Positions 17,462-26,059 of a DNA stretch of 64,000 bases are shown piece by piece. How positions within the stretch are numbered: the stretch's first letter is position 1; each line of letters begins with the position of its first letter. The notes under the pieces were generated by a model. The model saw only the letters and a list, made by a program, of their open reading frames with translations, did not search any database and was not told the DNA's origin. The translations under genes were made by a program, and so were the position numbers. The stretch lies in contig JAUXNG010000033.1 in assembly GCA_030682835.1 (NCBI GenBank), positions 1 to 64,000 of the forward strand. The letters run 5' to 3'. This stretch comes from Hydrogenophaga sp. (GTDB lineage: Bacteria; Pseudomonadota; Gammaproteobacteria; Burkholderiales; Burkholderiaceae_C).

Positions 17462-19159
17462 TCACTCCGACAAGTCCCGCCCCTTGCTGCTGCGCCACAT
17501 GGCGCGCACCAGCCACAGACCACCGACAAAGGCGCTCGCAAAACCCAGGAAGCCGAACGCGGGCAGGCCAAACAGGGTGGGGCCGCCCTGAACCGTCATG
17601 ACGATGGACGAGCCGATGATCAGCGCGGCGATCACCAGCGCCATGGTCAGGCGGTTGGCGGCGCGGTCGATCTGGTCGCCCACGCGCTTGAGGTGGGCCA
17701 GGTCGATGCCCACGTGCAGGCGACCCCGGCGGGCGTTGCGCAGCAGGCGCGACACGTCGTGCGGCAGCTGCTCGGCCACGGACAGCGTGCGACGCAGGGT
17801 GCTCCAGGCGCGATTGGCCACCAGCCGGGGCTGGTAGCGCGCGCGCACGACCTGGCGCAGCAGCGGCAAGGCTTCGGCGGTCATGTGAAAGTCCGGGTCG
17901 AGGCGCCGGCCCATGCCTTCCAGGGTGATGAAGGCTTTGATCAGCAAGGCCATGTCGGACGGCAGGCCCAGGTGGTGTTCTCGCAGGATGGTGGTGACGT
18001 CGGCCAGCATGTCGCCCAGGCTGAGCTGCGCCAGCGGCACGCCGTGGTACTGGTCCACGAAGGCTTCGATTTCCGTTTCCAGCAGCGCGAGGTTGACACC
18101 GTGTTCGTCGCCCGCCCAGTCGAGCAGCACGTCGGCCACGGTCTGGGGATGGCGTTCGACCAGCCCCAGCAGCAGCTGCAGCAGTTCCTCGCGGCGGCGC
18201 TCGGACAAGCGGCCAACCATGCCGAAGTCGATGAAGGCGATGCGGTTGCCTTCCAGGTAGAACACGTTGCCGGGGTGGGGGTCGGCGTGGAACAGGCCGT
18301 CCTGCACGATCATCTTCAGCACGGCCTGGCTGCCGCGCTGGGCCAGCAGGCTGCGGTCCAGCCCGCGGGCCTCGAGATCGCTGAGATCGTGTCCGGGGAC
18401 GCCCGCCACGAAGTCCTGCACGTTGACGCGTTCGCCGGTGTGGGCCCAGTGCACGCGCGGCACCACGATCCACGGCAGGCTGGCCAGATTGGCAGCGATG
18501 CGCTCCGCGTTTCGGCATTCACTGGCCAGATCGAGCTCCCGCTGGAGTGAACGGGCGAGTTCGCGCACCAGTTGCTGGGGCCGGTACGGCTTGAGACTGG
18601 GCACTTCGGCTTCCACCAGCGCGGCCAGCCGGGCGAGCAGGCGCAGGTCGGCGCTGATGGTCTCGGTGATGCCAGGGCGTCGGATCTTCACCACCACCTC
18701 GGTGCCATCGTGAAGTTGTGCCCGGTGCACCTGGGCGATGGAAGCCGCGGCCAGCGGCTCTGCATCGAAACGGGCAAACACCGCTTCGGGCTGGCCGCCA
18801 AGGTCTTCCGCCAGCTGAGGCCGCAGCTGCGACAGGGGCACGGGTGGCACGCGGCTGTGCAGTTTTTCGAATTCGGCGATCCACTCGGGGCCGAACAGAT
18901 CGGCACGGCCCGCCAGGATCTGGCCAAGCTTCACGAAGGCCGGGCCCAGTTCTTCGATGGCCAGGCGCACCTGCACCGGGGGCGCCAGCCGGGCCAGGTC
19001 GGCAGCATGGTCCCACTTCAAGGCATGGCCCGCGCGTTCGAGCGAATCGGCCAGGCCCAGCCGGCGCACGGTGTCGCCCAGTCCGTGGCGGATCAGCACA
19101 CCCAGGATGTGGTTGAGCCGCCCCATGTCGCGGGCAGCCCCCAGCGTTTCAATCAGCAT
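17462..19159 (-). CDS. ABC1/UbiB-family atypical kinase
   Basis: 565 residues from the ATG at 19159. Family motifs: FVKLGQILAGRADLF (KxGQ), PLAAASIAQVHRAQL (A-rich loop replacing the P-loop), FHADPHPGN (catalytic loop) and FIDFGMVGRLS (DFG). A C-terminal hydrophobic pair (LTMALVIAALIIGSSIVM and GFLGFASAFVGGLWLVRA) anchors it in the inner membrane. UbiB supports ubiquinone biosynthesis or lipid transport. The genome may hold another ubiB, and this divergent copy is not next to ubiE or ubiJ, so I give no gene symbol. Confidence 0.88.
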   Translation of the reverse strand: MLIETLGAARDMGRLNHILGVLIRHGLGDTVRRLGLADSLERAGHALKWDHAADLARLAPPVQVRLAIEELGPAFVKLGQILAGRADLFGPEWIAEFEKLHSRVPPVPLSQLRPQLAEDLGGQPEAVFARFDAEPLAAASIAQVHRAQLHDGTEVVVKIRRPGITETISADLRLLARLAALVEAEVPSLKPYRPQQLVRELARSLQRELDLASECRNAERIAANLASLPWIVVPRVHWAHTGERVNVQDFVAGVPGHDLSDLEARGLDRSLLAQRGSQAVLKMIVQDGLFHADPHPGNVFYLEGNRIAFIDFGMVGRLSERRREELLQLLLGLVERHPQTVADVLLDWAGDEHGVNLALLETEIEAFVDQYHGVPLAQLSLGDMLADVTTILREHHLGLPSDMALLIKAFITLEGMGRRLDPDFHMTAEALPLLRQVVRARYQPRLVANRAWSTLRRTLSVAEQLPHDVSRLLRNARRGRLHVGIDLAHLKRVGDQIDRAANRLTMALVIAALIIGSSIVMTVQGGPTLFGLPAFGFLGFASAFVGGLWLVRAMWRSSKGRDLSE

Positions 19160-19304
19160 GGGTAAATCATATGGGTACAAAAGCAGCGTCGGCCAGCGAC
19201 GGGGGCTTGCAAAACCAGAGTGGCGTGTCTGTGGTTTTTTGGCCCCACTCACGCCTTGTGACACAGAAATGGTATTGCACCCGCCAGATGGCACATAATG
19301 CCTG

Positions 19305-19340
19305 TGTGCAGATCAGGTGATCTGTGCAGATTGGTGATCG
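19305..19340 (+). repeat. Tandem 18-bp direct repeat upstream of RRM gene
   Basis: Two head-to-tail units, TGTGCAGATCAGGTGATC and TGTGCAGATTGGTGATCG, lie about 95 bases before the RRM start codon. They could be a regulator site or part of the mRNA leader. Confidence 0.6.
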
Positions 19341-19433
19341 GTCAGTTTCGCGCGCTACGGCGGTACTTCTTCAGGTTTGTTGTGCTTTCGGGACCCCATC
19401 GCTTTTGTTTTATGTGTTTTTGAGGAGTCCTCC

Positions 19434-19799
19434 ATGGGCAACAAACTTTACGTCGGCAACCTGCCTTACACCGTGCGCGACGACGACCTGCAACAGTCGT
19501 TCAGCGAATTCGGCTCTGTCAACAGCGCCAAGGTCATGATGGAGCGCGACACCGGCCGTTCCAAAGGCTTTGGCTTTGTGGAAATGGGCAGCGATGCCGA
19601 AGCACAAGCTGCCATCAACGGCATGAACGGCCAGTCGCTTGGCGGCCGCAGCATCACCGTGAACGAAGCCCGTCCGATGGAGGCACGTCCTCCCCGCACC
19701 GGCGGCTACGGCGGCGGTGACCGTTCGGGTGGTGGCGGCGGCTACGGCGGTGGCGGTGACCGCTCCGGCGGTGGTGGCTACGGCCGCGGCGGCTACTAA
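19434..19799 (+). CDS. Glycine-rich RRM RNA-binding protein
   Basis: 121 residues from ATG 19434. One RNA recognition motif fills residues 3-80: RNP2 is LYVGNL and RNP1 is KGFGFVEM. The tail (from about residue 90) is Gly-rich with RSGGGGGYGG and GYGRGGY repeats, like plant and cyanobacterial cold-inducible Rbp proteins. It likely binds single-stranded RNA as an RNA chaperone. The leader of more than 100 bases with a tandem repeat suggests post-transcriptional or cold control. A strong bidirectional terminator follows. Confidence 0.92.
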   Translation: MGNKLYVGNLPYTVRDDDLQQSFSEFGSVNSAKVMMERDTGRSKGFGFVEMGSDAEAQAAINGMNGQSLGGRSITVNEARPMEARPPRTGGYGGGDRSGGGGGYGGGGDRSGGGGYGRGGY

Positions 19800-19871
19800 G
19801 CCCTGCGCCAGCCCGACAGCAGCCTCGCGGCTGTTGTCTCGCCTCTGACCCGGCCTTGCGCTGGGTCAACA

Positions 19872-19906
19872 AAAAAGGCTTCAAACCATAGGTTTGAAGC
19901 CTTTTT
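19872..19906. terminator. Bidirectional intrinsic terminator between RRM gene and minE
   Basis: A perfect 16-bp inverted repeat (AAAAAGGCTTCAAACC and its complement) surrounds an ATA loop. It has T runs on both strands and serves the RRM gene and the convergent min operon. Confidence 0.92.
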
Positions 19907-19953
19907 GCATGGCGAATCCCCTGTGAGAGATGGCGGTCATCCGCCCCGGTGCA

Positions 19954-20214
19954 TCACTTGCGGTCGGGCAGCTCGATCTTGACTTCCAGCACTTCCAGGT
20001 TGTCCTGGCGCTCCAGCAGCACCTTGATGTCGTCCGGGTTGATCTTGATGTATTTGCCGATCACGGCCACCAGCTCGCGCTGCAGCGCCGGCAGGTAATC
20101 GGGCTCGGCCGCGTTGCGGCCGCTGCGCTCGTGCGCCAGGATGATCTGCAAGCGCTCTTTGGCGACGCTGGCTGTTTTCTTCTTTTCACCGAGCAGGAAG
20201 GAGAGAAGAGACAT
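19954..20214 (-). CDS. minE: Cell division topological specificity factor MinE
   Basis: 86 residues. [20 protein letters not shown] is the membrane-binding/MinD-contact helix, followed by [10 protein letters not shown] and the topological specificity domain ([16 protein letters not shown], then VKIELPD). MinE drives MinD off the membrane and sets the Min oscillation. Last gene of minC-minD-minE; only 3 bases separate it from minD. Confidence 0.97.
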   Translation of the reverse strand: MSLLSFLLGEKKKTASVAKERLQIILAHERSGRNAAEPDYLPALQRELVAVIGKYIKINPDDIKVLLERQDNLEVLEVKIELPDRK

Positions 20215-20217
20215 GGG

Positions 20218-21033
20218 TCATTTCCCCCCGAACAGGCGCTTGAAGAAACCGGCCTTTTCGGCTTCGATGAAGCGCAGCGGCTTGTCGGCGCCCAGGAATC
20301 GGTCGATCACGTCACTGTAGGCCTCGGCCACGTCGGTGCCCTTGAGGTGGATCGCTGGTGTGCCCTGGTTGGATGCGGTGAGCACGTTCTCGCTTTCAGG
20401 AATGACACCGATCAGCTTGATGCGCAGGATGTCCTGGATGTCTTCGAGCGAAAGCATCTGGCCCTCGGCAACGCGGCCGGGGTTGTAGCGCGTGATCAGC
20501 AGGTGTTCCTTGATCGGCTCCTTGCCTTCAATGGCGCGCTGCGTCTTGCTGCCCAGCATTCCCAGGATGCGGTCGGAATCGCGCACGCTGGAGACTTCGG
20601 GGTTGGTGACGATGAGCGCCTCATCGGCGTAGTGCATGGCCATGAGCGCACCGGTCTCGATGCCGGCGGGTGAGTCGCACACGATGTACTCGAAGCCCAT
20701 TCCCGACAGATCGGTCAGCACCTTGTGCACGCCTTCCTGGCTGAGCGCGTCCTTGTCGCGCGTCTGGCTGGCGGCGAGCACGAACAGGTTGTCGCACTGC
20801 TTGTCCTTGATGAGCGCCTGGTTCAGGTTGGCCTCGCCCTGGATGACGTTGATCAGGTCGTACACCACGCGGCGCTCGCAACCCATGATCAGGTCCAGGT
20901 TGCGCAGGCCCACGTCGAAATCGATGACGGCGGTCTTGTGACCGCGCAGCGCGAGGCCGGTGGCGAAGCTGGCGCTGGTGGTGGTCTTGCCCACCCCGCC
21001 TTTGCCGGAAGTGACGACAACGATTTTGGTCAT
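20218..21033 (-). CDS. minD: Septum site-determining ATPase MinD
   Basis: 271 residues from ATG 21033. Deviant Walker A motif GKGGVGKTT, switch I VIDFDVGLRNLD, Walker B YIVCDSPAGIE, and the C-terminal amphipathic membrane-targeting helix AGFFKRLFGGK. It binds membrane as an ATP dimer, recruits MinC to block FtsZ at the poles and is released by MinE. Middle gene of the min operon. Confidence 0.98.
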   Translation of the reverse strand: MTKIVVVTSGKGGVGKTTTSASFATGLALRGHKTAVIDFDVGLRNLDLIMGCERRVVYDLINVIQGEANLNQALIKDKQCDNLFVLAASQTRDKDALSQEGVHKVLTDLSGMGFEYIVCDSPAGIETGALMAMHYADEALIVTNPEVSSVRDSDRILGMLGSKTQRAIEGKEPIKEHLLITRYNPGRVAEGQMLSLEDIQDILRIKLIGVIPESENVLTASNQGTPAIHLKGTDVAEAYSDVIDRFLGADKPLRFIEAEKAGFFKRLFGGK

Positions 21034-21088
21034 GGTGAGAGGTCTTTCAGGGATCAAATGAGAGGAGTCGGATGCTTCGGCGCGGAGA

Positions 21089-21862
21089 TCAGGCAGACAT
21101 GGGGTCGATCACCAGCTTGTCGCCGTCGGGCCCGGGCACCAGGCGCACCTGCGCGATCTTGCCCAGCACGGGGTCGGGCAGGGGCACCTCGCTGGTGCGG
21201 TAGATGCCGGCGATGGAGATCAGCTCGGGCGCCATCGACAGGGCGAAGATGCGCGCGTCAGCGTTGCCGCGCGCGCCGGCAATCGCTTTGCCGCGCAGCG
21301 GGGCGTACACATGGATGTGGCCATCGGCGATCACCTCGGCGCCGGGATTCACCATCGCCAGCACCACCAGGTCTCGACCGCGGGCATAGACCTGCTGCCC
21401 GGAGCGCAAGGGCTTGTCGATGACCAGCGCACCCAGGGGCGCCGGGGGAGGTGCCGCCTCGACCACCGGGGCCGCAGCAGTGGGTGCGACAGTGGGCGCG
21501 GCCACGGGGCTGTTGCGCTGGACGCTGGCGTCGGGCGCCGGAATCAGGCCCGCCGCGAGAGCCTGCGCCATCTGCTCGGGGTCGCCCCCCCGCACAGCCA
21601 GCGGAAGCAGGCGGTACTGGCGCAGCAACGCGATCAGGGCGGGGAAGTCGACCCGGGCGCCGGGCTCGGCCACCTGCAGCGGAAAACAGTCGATGACGAG
21701 CGGATCGTGGTCGAAGAAATCGGGCACGTCGCCAAAGCGCTGGGCGAACTCGGCGCTCAGTCGCGCAAGATCAGCCGACTTGAGCAGCAGGGCCACCAGC
21801 GGGAGGTTGGCGCTCTTGATCTCGAACGTGGTGGGCGCGTTGGCGGCCAGGGCAACGGACAT
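21089..21862 (-). CDS. minC: Septum site-determining protein MinC
   Basis: 257 residues from ATG 21862; an upstream in-frame ATG at 21928 is a possible alternative, and neither has a clear ribosome site. The N-terminal FtsZ-inhibiting domain (FEIKSANLPLVALLLKSADL) is joined by a Pro/Ala-rich linker (about residues 118-145) to the C-terminal beta-helix domain (VYARGRDLVVLAMVNPGAEV, then GHIHVYAPLRGKAIAG), which dimerises and binds MinD. First gene of the operon. Confidence 0.95.
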   Translation of the reverse strand: MSVALAANAPTTFEIKSANLPLVALLLKSADLARLSAEFAQRFGDVPDFFDHDPLVIDCFPLQVAEPGARVDFPALIALLRQYRLLPLAVRGGDPEQMAQALAAGLIPAPDASVQRNSPVAAPTVAPTAAAPVVEAAPPPAPLGALVIDKPLRSGQQVYARGRDLVVLAMVNPGAEVIADGHIHVYAPLRGKAIAGARGNADARIFALSMAPELISIAGIYRTSEVPLPDPVLGKIAQVRLVPGPDGDKLVIDPMSA

Positions 21863-22036
21863 GTCTGGGGGCGTTCTCGGGGTGCGGCCGAAGCCCGGCT
21901 GGGGCATCGGCTCGGGAATCTCGGCCATGCAAGAAGAAGGCCTGCTCGGCAATCCATCATCTTACCAGCGGGGTCCGGCGGCTCTGTGAGGAGCTGTAAA
22001 GCGGCTGCAAGCGCGCTGGCGCATACTGGGCAGTGT

Positions 22037-22987
22037 ATGCAACAAGACGCCGCGTCCCATACCGGGTGGCTCAGGCATGCGCGCCTCTGGGTGCGCATGA
22101 CCAGGCCTGCGTTCCTGTTGCTCACGCTGGTGGCTTGCGTGCTGGGCACGGCCACTGCAGCCGCCTGCGGCTGCGGTTTCGACCTGCCCCTGGCCGCGGG
22201 TGCTACCGCCCTGGCGGTGCTGCTGCACGCGATGGGCAATGTGCTGAACGACCTGCACGATGCCCGCAACGGCGCCGATGCCGCCAACCAGGCGGGTCTG
22301 CATCCCTTCACGGGCGGTTCGCGGCTGATCCAGACCGGCGCCACCAACGAATCGCAAACCGCCGAACTGGCCAAGGCGCTGCTGTTGTTCGTGGTTCCCG
22401 CGGGCCTGTTGCTGGCGGTAAAAGTGGGCGGCGGTGGCGTGCTGCTTCTGGGCACGGCGGGCATCGCGCTCGCCTGGGCGTATTCGGCTCCGCCCTTTCG
22501 ACTGATGTCGCGCGGCCTGGGCGAACTCACGGTGGGACTGGTCTGGTTTCTGGTCGTGATCGGAGCCGACTACGTGCAGCGCCGGCAGTTGTTCCCGATA
22601 CCGGCCGCTGTCGCCCTGAACTTCGCCTTGCTGGTGGCGGCCCTGCTGCTCGCCAACGGGTTCCCGGACCGGGCCGCCGACGCTCTGGTGAACAAACAGA
22701 CGCTGGTCGTGAAGCTGGGCCCGGGCGGCGCGGCTGCCTTGTACGGCGCCTGGGTGTTGCTGGCCCATGGCTGGCTGGCCCTGAGCGTGTGGCTGCTGGT
22801 TCCGCCCGTGCAGGCGTTGTGGGGCTTGCTGTCGCTGCCGATCTCGCTCGTGGCCTGGGGATGGCTCTGGCGGCACCGCCACCAGCCCGCCCGGCTGCGC
22901 CCGGCGCTGGCCCTGAGCGTGGCCGCGGTGCTGGTGCACGGCCTGGGCATGGCGTGGGGATTCTGGCAACTGGCCGCTGGCCGTTGA
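22037..22987 (+). CDS. UbiA-superfamily prenyltransferase (MenA-like)
   Basis: 316 residues from ATG 22037, an integral membrane protein with about eight to nine hydrophobic segments. The first Asp-rich motif is NVLNDLHDARNGADAAN and is followed by PFTGGSRLIQTG, as in MenA-type polyprenyltransferases. The second is less typical: GFPDRAADALVNKQTLVVKL. It attaches an isoprenoid chain to an aromatic acceptor; the acceptor cannot be told from sequence, and no men genes are nearby. It is divergent from minC and is followed by the first origin-like element. Confidence 0.8.
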   Translation: MQQDAASHTGWLRHARLWVRMTRPAFLLLTLVACVLGTATAAACGCGFDLPLAAGATALAVLLHAMGNVLNDLHDARNGADAANQAGLHPFTGGSRLIQTGATNESQTAELAKALLLFVVPAGLLLAVKVGGGGVLLLGTAGIALAWAYSAPPFRLMSRGLGELTVGLVWFLVVIGADYVQRRQLFPIPAAVALNFALLVAALLLANGFPDRAADALVNKQTLVVKLGPGGAAALYGAWVLLAHGWLALSVWLLVPPVQALWGLLSLPISLVAWGWLWRHRHQPARLRPALALSVAAVLVHGLGMAWGFWQLAAGR

Positions 22988-23010
22988 GCGCGGCGGCGTC
23001 TTTGCGCACA

Positions 23011-23222
23011 AGACTGTGCATAACTTTCTGACAAGTGCCGGGTTATCCACAGCCGCAACGGCATCGGGAGACTTGTCCCCTTTTCAAGCCGGGGGAAACA
23101 GGGCTGCACACACAGGCTTCTGCGCGACGCAAGTGCTTGTCGAGCTTGAAGAAAAGCCGGTTGTACACAAAAAAGTGCCTGCTCTACTACTGCTACTAAT
23201 TTGAAATAGAAGTATTAGAAGA
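23011..23222 (+). other. Origin-like element A: DnaA boxes, DnaA-trio-like repeat, AT-rich tail
   Basis: Intergenic. In order: a perfect reverse DnaA box TGTGCATAA (23015-23023), a perfect forward box TTATCCACA (23043-23051), CTTGTCCCC (23072-23080), a near box TTGTACACA (23161-23169), a GC-rich spacer, then TCTACTACTGCTACTAAT (23183-23200) and AT-rich sequence. Box, spacer and TAC/TAG triplets match the layout of the basal unwinding system (DnaA box, GC-rich spacer, DnaA-trio) known at bacterial oriC. A second copy with the same spacing is at 37.0 kb. Confidence 0.7.
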
Positions 23223-23295
23223 GTAGAAGGGGGACCCGAAAACCGGAGGTGCCGAGCACCGGGAAGGCACTTCAGCGAGCTGAAATAGCACCGGC

Positions 23296-23323
23296 GAAAA
23301 AAAACCGCCCTGTCAGGGCGGTT
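23296..23323 (-). terminator. Intrinsic terminator of the acetyltransferase gene
   Basis: AACCGCCCT and AGGGCGGTT form a 9-bp stem around GTC. On the minus strand it is followed by a run of eight T, placed about 40 bases past the stop codon. Confidence 0.88.
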
Positions 23324-23364
23324 CGAAGCAAGGCGAGGCGACTGATCAGCAGGCGCCGCGAGTG

Positions 23365-26043
23365 TCACAGCATGTGCGTGACCAGTTTGAAGTCCGGATC
23401 TTCTGCAAAGGTCTTGATCTGGAAGCCCAAGCCACGCATCAGCTTGAGCATGCCCGGGTTGTTGGCCAGCACCAGACCTTCGATTTCGGTGAGGCCCTTG
23501 TCGCGCGCCTCTTCCATGATGCTGAGCATCAGGCGCGAGCCCAGGCCTTTGCCATTGAAATCGTCGGCCACCACCAGAGAAAACTCGCAGCTCGACTTGT
23601 CGGGATTGGTGATGTAGCGCGAAACGCCCACGATGCGCTCCCGGTCCGCCATTTCGCCAGCGGCGTTGGCCCGGCGGTCGCGGTAGATGGCGACCAGGGC
23701 CATTTCGCGGTCGTAGTCGATCAGGGTCAGGCGCGACAGCATCGCCGGCGGCAACTCCTTGAGTGAGGAGACAAAACGGAAGTAACGGCTCTCGGGTGAG
23801 AGGTTCTGCACCAGATCTTGCAGCATCTGCGCGTCGTCTGGGTGGATCGGGCGGATGGTGTACTCGCCACCGCCCCGCAGCGGCCACACCTGCTCGTAAC
23901 GGGCCGGGTAGGGCAGGATGGCCAGGTGGGCGTAGTTGCGGGCCGTGGCGGGCGCGTTGTCGATGACGATGCGCGCGTCCACCGCCACCGCGCCGGACTC
24001 GTCCACGATGATGGGGTTGATGTCCATCTCGCGCAGCTGTGGCAGCTCGCACACCATCTCCGACACACGCAGCAGCACGTGTTCCAGCGCGTTGCGGTCC
24101 ACCGCGGTGGCGCCGCGCCAGTTGCCGAGGGTCTCGGCCACGCGCGAACGGTCGATGAGCCGGCGCGCCAGGAACTGGTTGAGCGGCGGCAGTTCCATGG
24201 CGCGGTCGTTGATCAGCTCGATCATGGTGCCACCGGCGCCAAACGCGATCACCGGTCCGAAGGGGTCGTCGGTGACCAGGCCGATATAGAGCTCGCGCCC
24301 GCGCTTGTTGCGCGCCATCTTCTGGATGGTGACGCCGTTGATGCGCGCGCCGGGCTGCAGCTTGGTCACCGTCTGGATCATGGTGTTGTAGACATCGCGC
24401 ACGCCCACGGCGTTGAGGATGTTCAGCGCCACGCCGTTCACGTCGCTCTTGTGGCTGATGTCAGGCGAGTCGATCTTGAGCGCCACCGGGTAGCCCAGCT
24501 GGGTGGCGATCATCATGGCTTCGTTGGCGCTGCGTGCCAGGATGGTCTGCGTGACCGGGATATGGAAGGCCGACAGCAGGGCCTTGGATTCCATCTCGGT
24601 GAGCACCTTGCGCCGTTCGGTCAGCACGTTCTCGATCAGCAGGCGAGCACCCTCGATATCGGGCTTGGCCAGGGTCGAGAGCGGGGGCGGCGTCTGCTGC
24701 AGCAGCTGCTGGTTCTGGTAGAAGCTGGCGATATTGCCGAAGGCGCCCACGGCCGCCTCGGGCGTGCGGAAGCTCGGAATGTTGGCCGTGGCCAGCACGT
24801 CGCGGGCTTCGCCCACCGAAGCATCGCCCATCCAGCAGCACAGCAGCGGTTTGCTGAGCTGGCTTTTCAGTTCGGCCATGGCGCGCGCCACATCGGCGGC
24901 GTCGGTACCGGCCTTGGGGGAGTGCACCACCAGCACGCCATCCACCGAGCGGTCGCGTGCGGCCGCTTCGATGGCCGCCCGGTAGTGGGCGGGGGTGGCG
25001 TCTTCCGACAGATCGATCAGGTCGCTCAGCGAGGCCAGGGCAGGCAGTTGCGGCTTGAGCGCGGTGGCCACGTCGGGCGCGAGCCGGCCGAGTTCCAGCT
25101 CGATCTCGCTCACCCAGTCGGCCGCCAGCACACCGGGGCCGCCGCCGTTGGTGACAATGGCCAGGCGCTTGCCCACCGGCCGGTAGCGCGAGGCCAGGCA
25201 CTTGGCGGCCGAAAAGAGTTCCACGAAGGAGCGCACGCGCACCGCGCCGGCGCGTCGCAGCGCGGCGTCAAACACGTCGTCGCTGCCCACGATGGCGCCG
25301 CTGTGCGTCTGGGCCGCCAGGTTGCCCGCATTCTTGCGGCCAGCCTTGAGCACCACCACCGGCTTGGCGTTGGCCGCGGCGCGCAGCGCGCTCATGAAGC
25401 GGCGCGCGCTGGAGATGCCCTCCATGTACACCACGATGCTGTGGGTGTGCTGGTCGGAGGCCAGGAAATCGAGCACCTGGGCGATGTCGACCGCCGTGTT
25501 GGGGCCGAGCGAGACCACGGTGGAGAAACCCACGGCGTTCAGGCTGGCCCAGTCGAGGATGGAGGCGGTGAGCGCCCCCGACTGGGAAATGAGGGCCAGC
25601 GGGCCGGCTGTCGTGAGCGGGCCGGCGACGCTGGCGTTGAGGCCGCTGCGCGGTCGCTGGAAGCCCATGCTGTTGGGTCCCAGCAGGTGCATGCCGTGGC
25701 GCCGCGCCACGCGGTGCATCTCGGCGGCCACGTCGGCGGGCGTGCCGCTGCCGATCACCAGCGCGGCGCGGCACTTGATGCGGCCAGCCACTTCCAGTGC
25801 CTCAATCGCTTCGGCCGGCGGCAGGGCGATGATGGCCAGATCGGCCCGGGTCTGGGCCAGGTCGGCCAGGGTGCCGGTGGTGTGAATGTCGAGGAACACC
25901 AGGTTCCCGGCGAAGCGCTGGGCCCGCAGCGACTGCCCGAGCACGCGCGCATGGGGCAGCTGGTGCTCCGGGTCGTCGGCCGAGCCGGCAAAGACGGCGA
26001 TGGTCTGGGGTTCGAACAGCGGAGTGAGGTAGTGTTTGTCCAT
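23365..26043 (-). CDS. Protein lysine acetyltransferase Pat: acyl-CoA synthetase (ADP-forming)-like plus GNAT
   Basis: 892 residues from ATG 26043. Order of domains: CoA-binding Rossmann domain (about 1-130, LFEPQTIAVFAGSADD), succinyl-CoA ligase-like domain (about 130-460, ALISQSGALTASILDWAS, IVTNGGGPGVLAADW), ATP-grasp domain (about 490-700, GYPVALKIDSPDISHKSDV, GAGGTMIELIND) and a C-terminal GNAT domain (about 735-892, YTIRPIHPDDA, GLGSRLMLSIMEEARDKG). This architecture is that of Pat/PatZ (YfiQ), which acetylates and inactivates acetyl-CoA synthetase and other proteins. It lies 16 bases after the deacetylase gene. Confidence 0.9.
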   Translation of the reverse strand: MDKHYLTPLFEPQTIAVFAGSADDPEHQLPHARVLGQSLRAQRFAGNLVFLDIHTTGTLADLAQTRADLAIIALPPAEAIEALEVAGRIKCRAALVIGSGTPADVAAEMHRVARRHGMHLLGPNSMGFQRPRSGLNASVAGPLTTAGPLALISQSGALTASILDWASLNAVGFSTVVSLGPNTAVDIAQVLDFLASDQHTHSIVVYMEGISSARRFMSALRAAANAKPVVVLKAGRKNAGNLAAQTHSGAIVGSDDVFDAALRRAGAVRVRSFVELFSAAKCLASRYRPVGKRLAIVTNGGGPGVLAADWVSEIELELGRLAPDVATALKPQLPALASLSDLIDLSEDATPAHYRAAIEAAARDRSVDGVLVVHSPKAGTDAADVARAMAELKSQLSKPLLCCWMGDASVGEARDVLATANIPSFRTPEAAVGAFGNIASFYQNQQLLQQTPPPLSTLAKPDIEGARLLIENVLTERRKVLTEMESKALLSAFHIPVTQTILARSANEAMMIATQLGYPVALKIDSPDISHKSDVNGVALNILNAVGVRDVYNTMIQTVTKLQPGARINGVTIQKMARNKRGRELYIGLVTDDPFGPVIAFGAGGTMIELINDRAMELPPLNQFLARRLIDRSRVAETLGNWRGATAVDRNALEHVLLRVSEMVCELPQLREMDINPIIVDESGAVAVDARIVIDNAPATARNYAHLAILPYPARYEQVWPLRGGGEYTIRPIHPDDAQMLQDLVQNLSPESRYFRFVSSLKELPPAMLSRLTLIDYDREMALVAIYRDRRANAAGEMADRERIVGVSRYITNPDKSSCEFSLVVADDFNGKGLGSRLMLSIMEEARDKGLTEIEGLVLANNPGMLKLMRGLGFQIKTFAEDPDFKLVTHML

Positions 26044-26059
26044 GAGACCTTTGGGTTGT

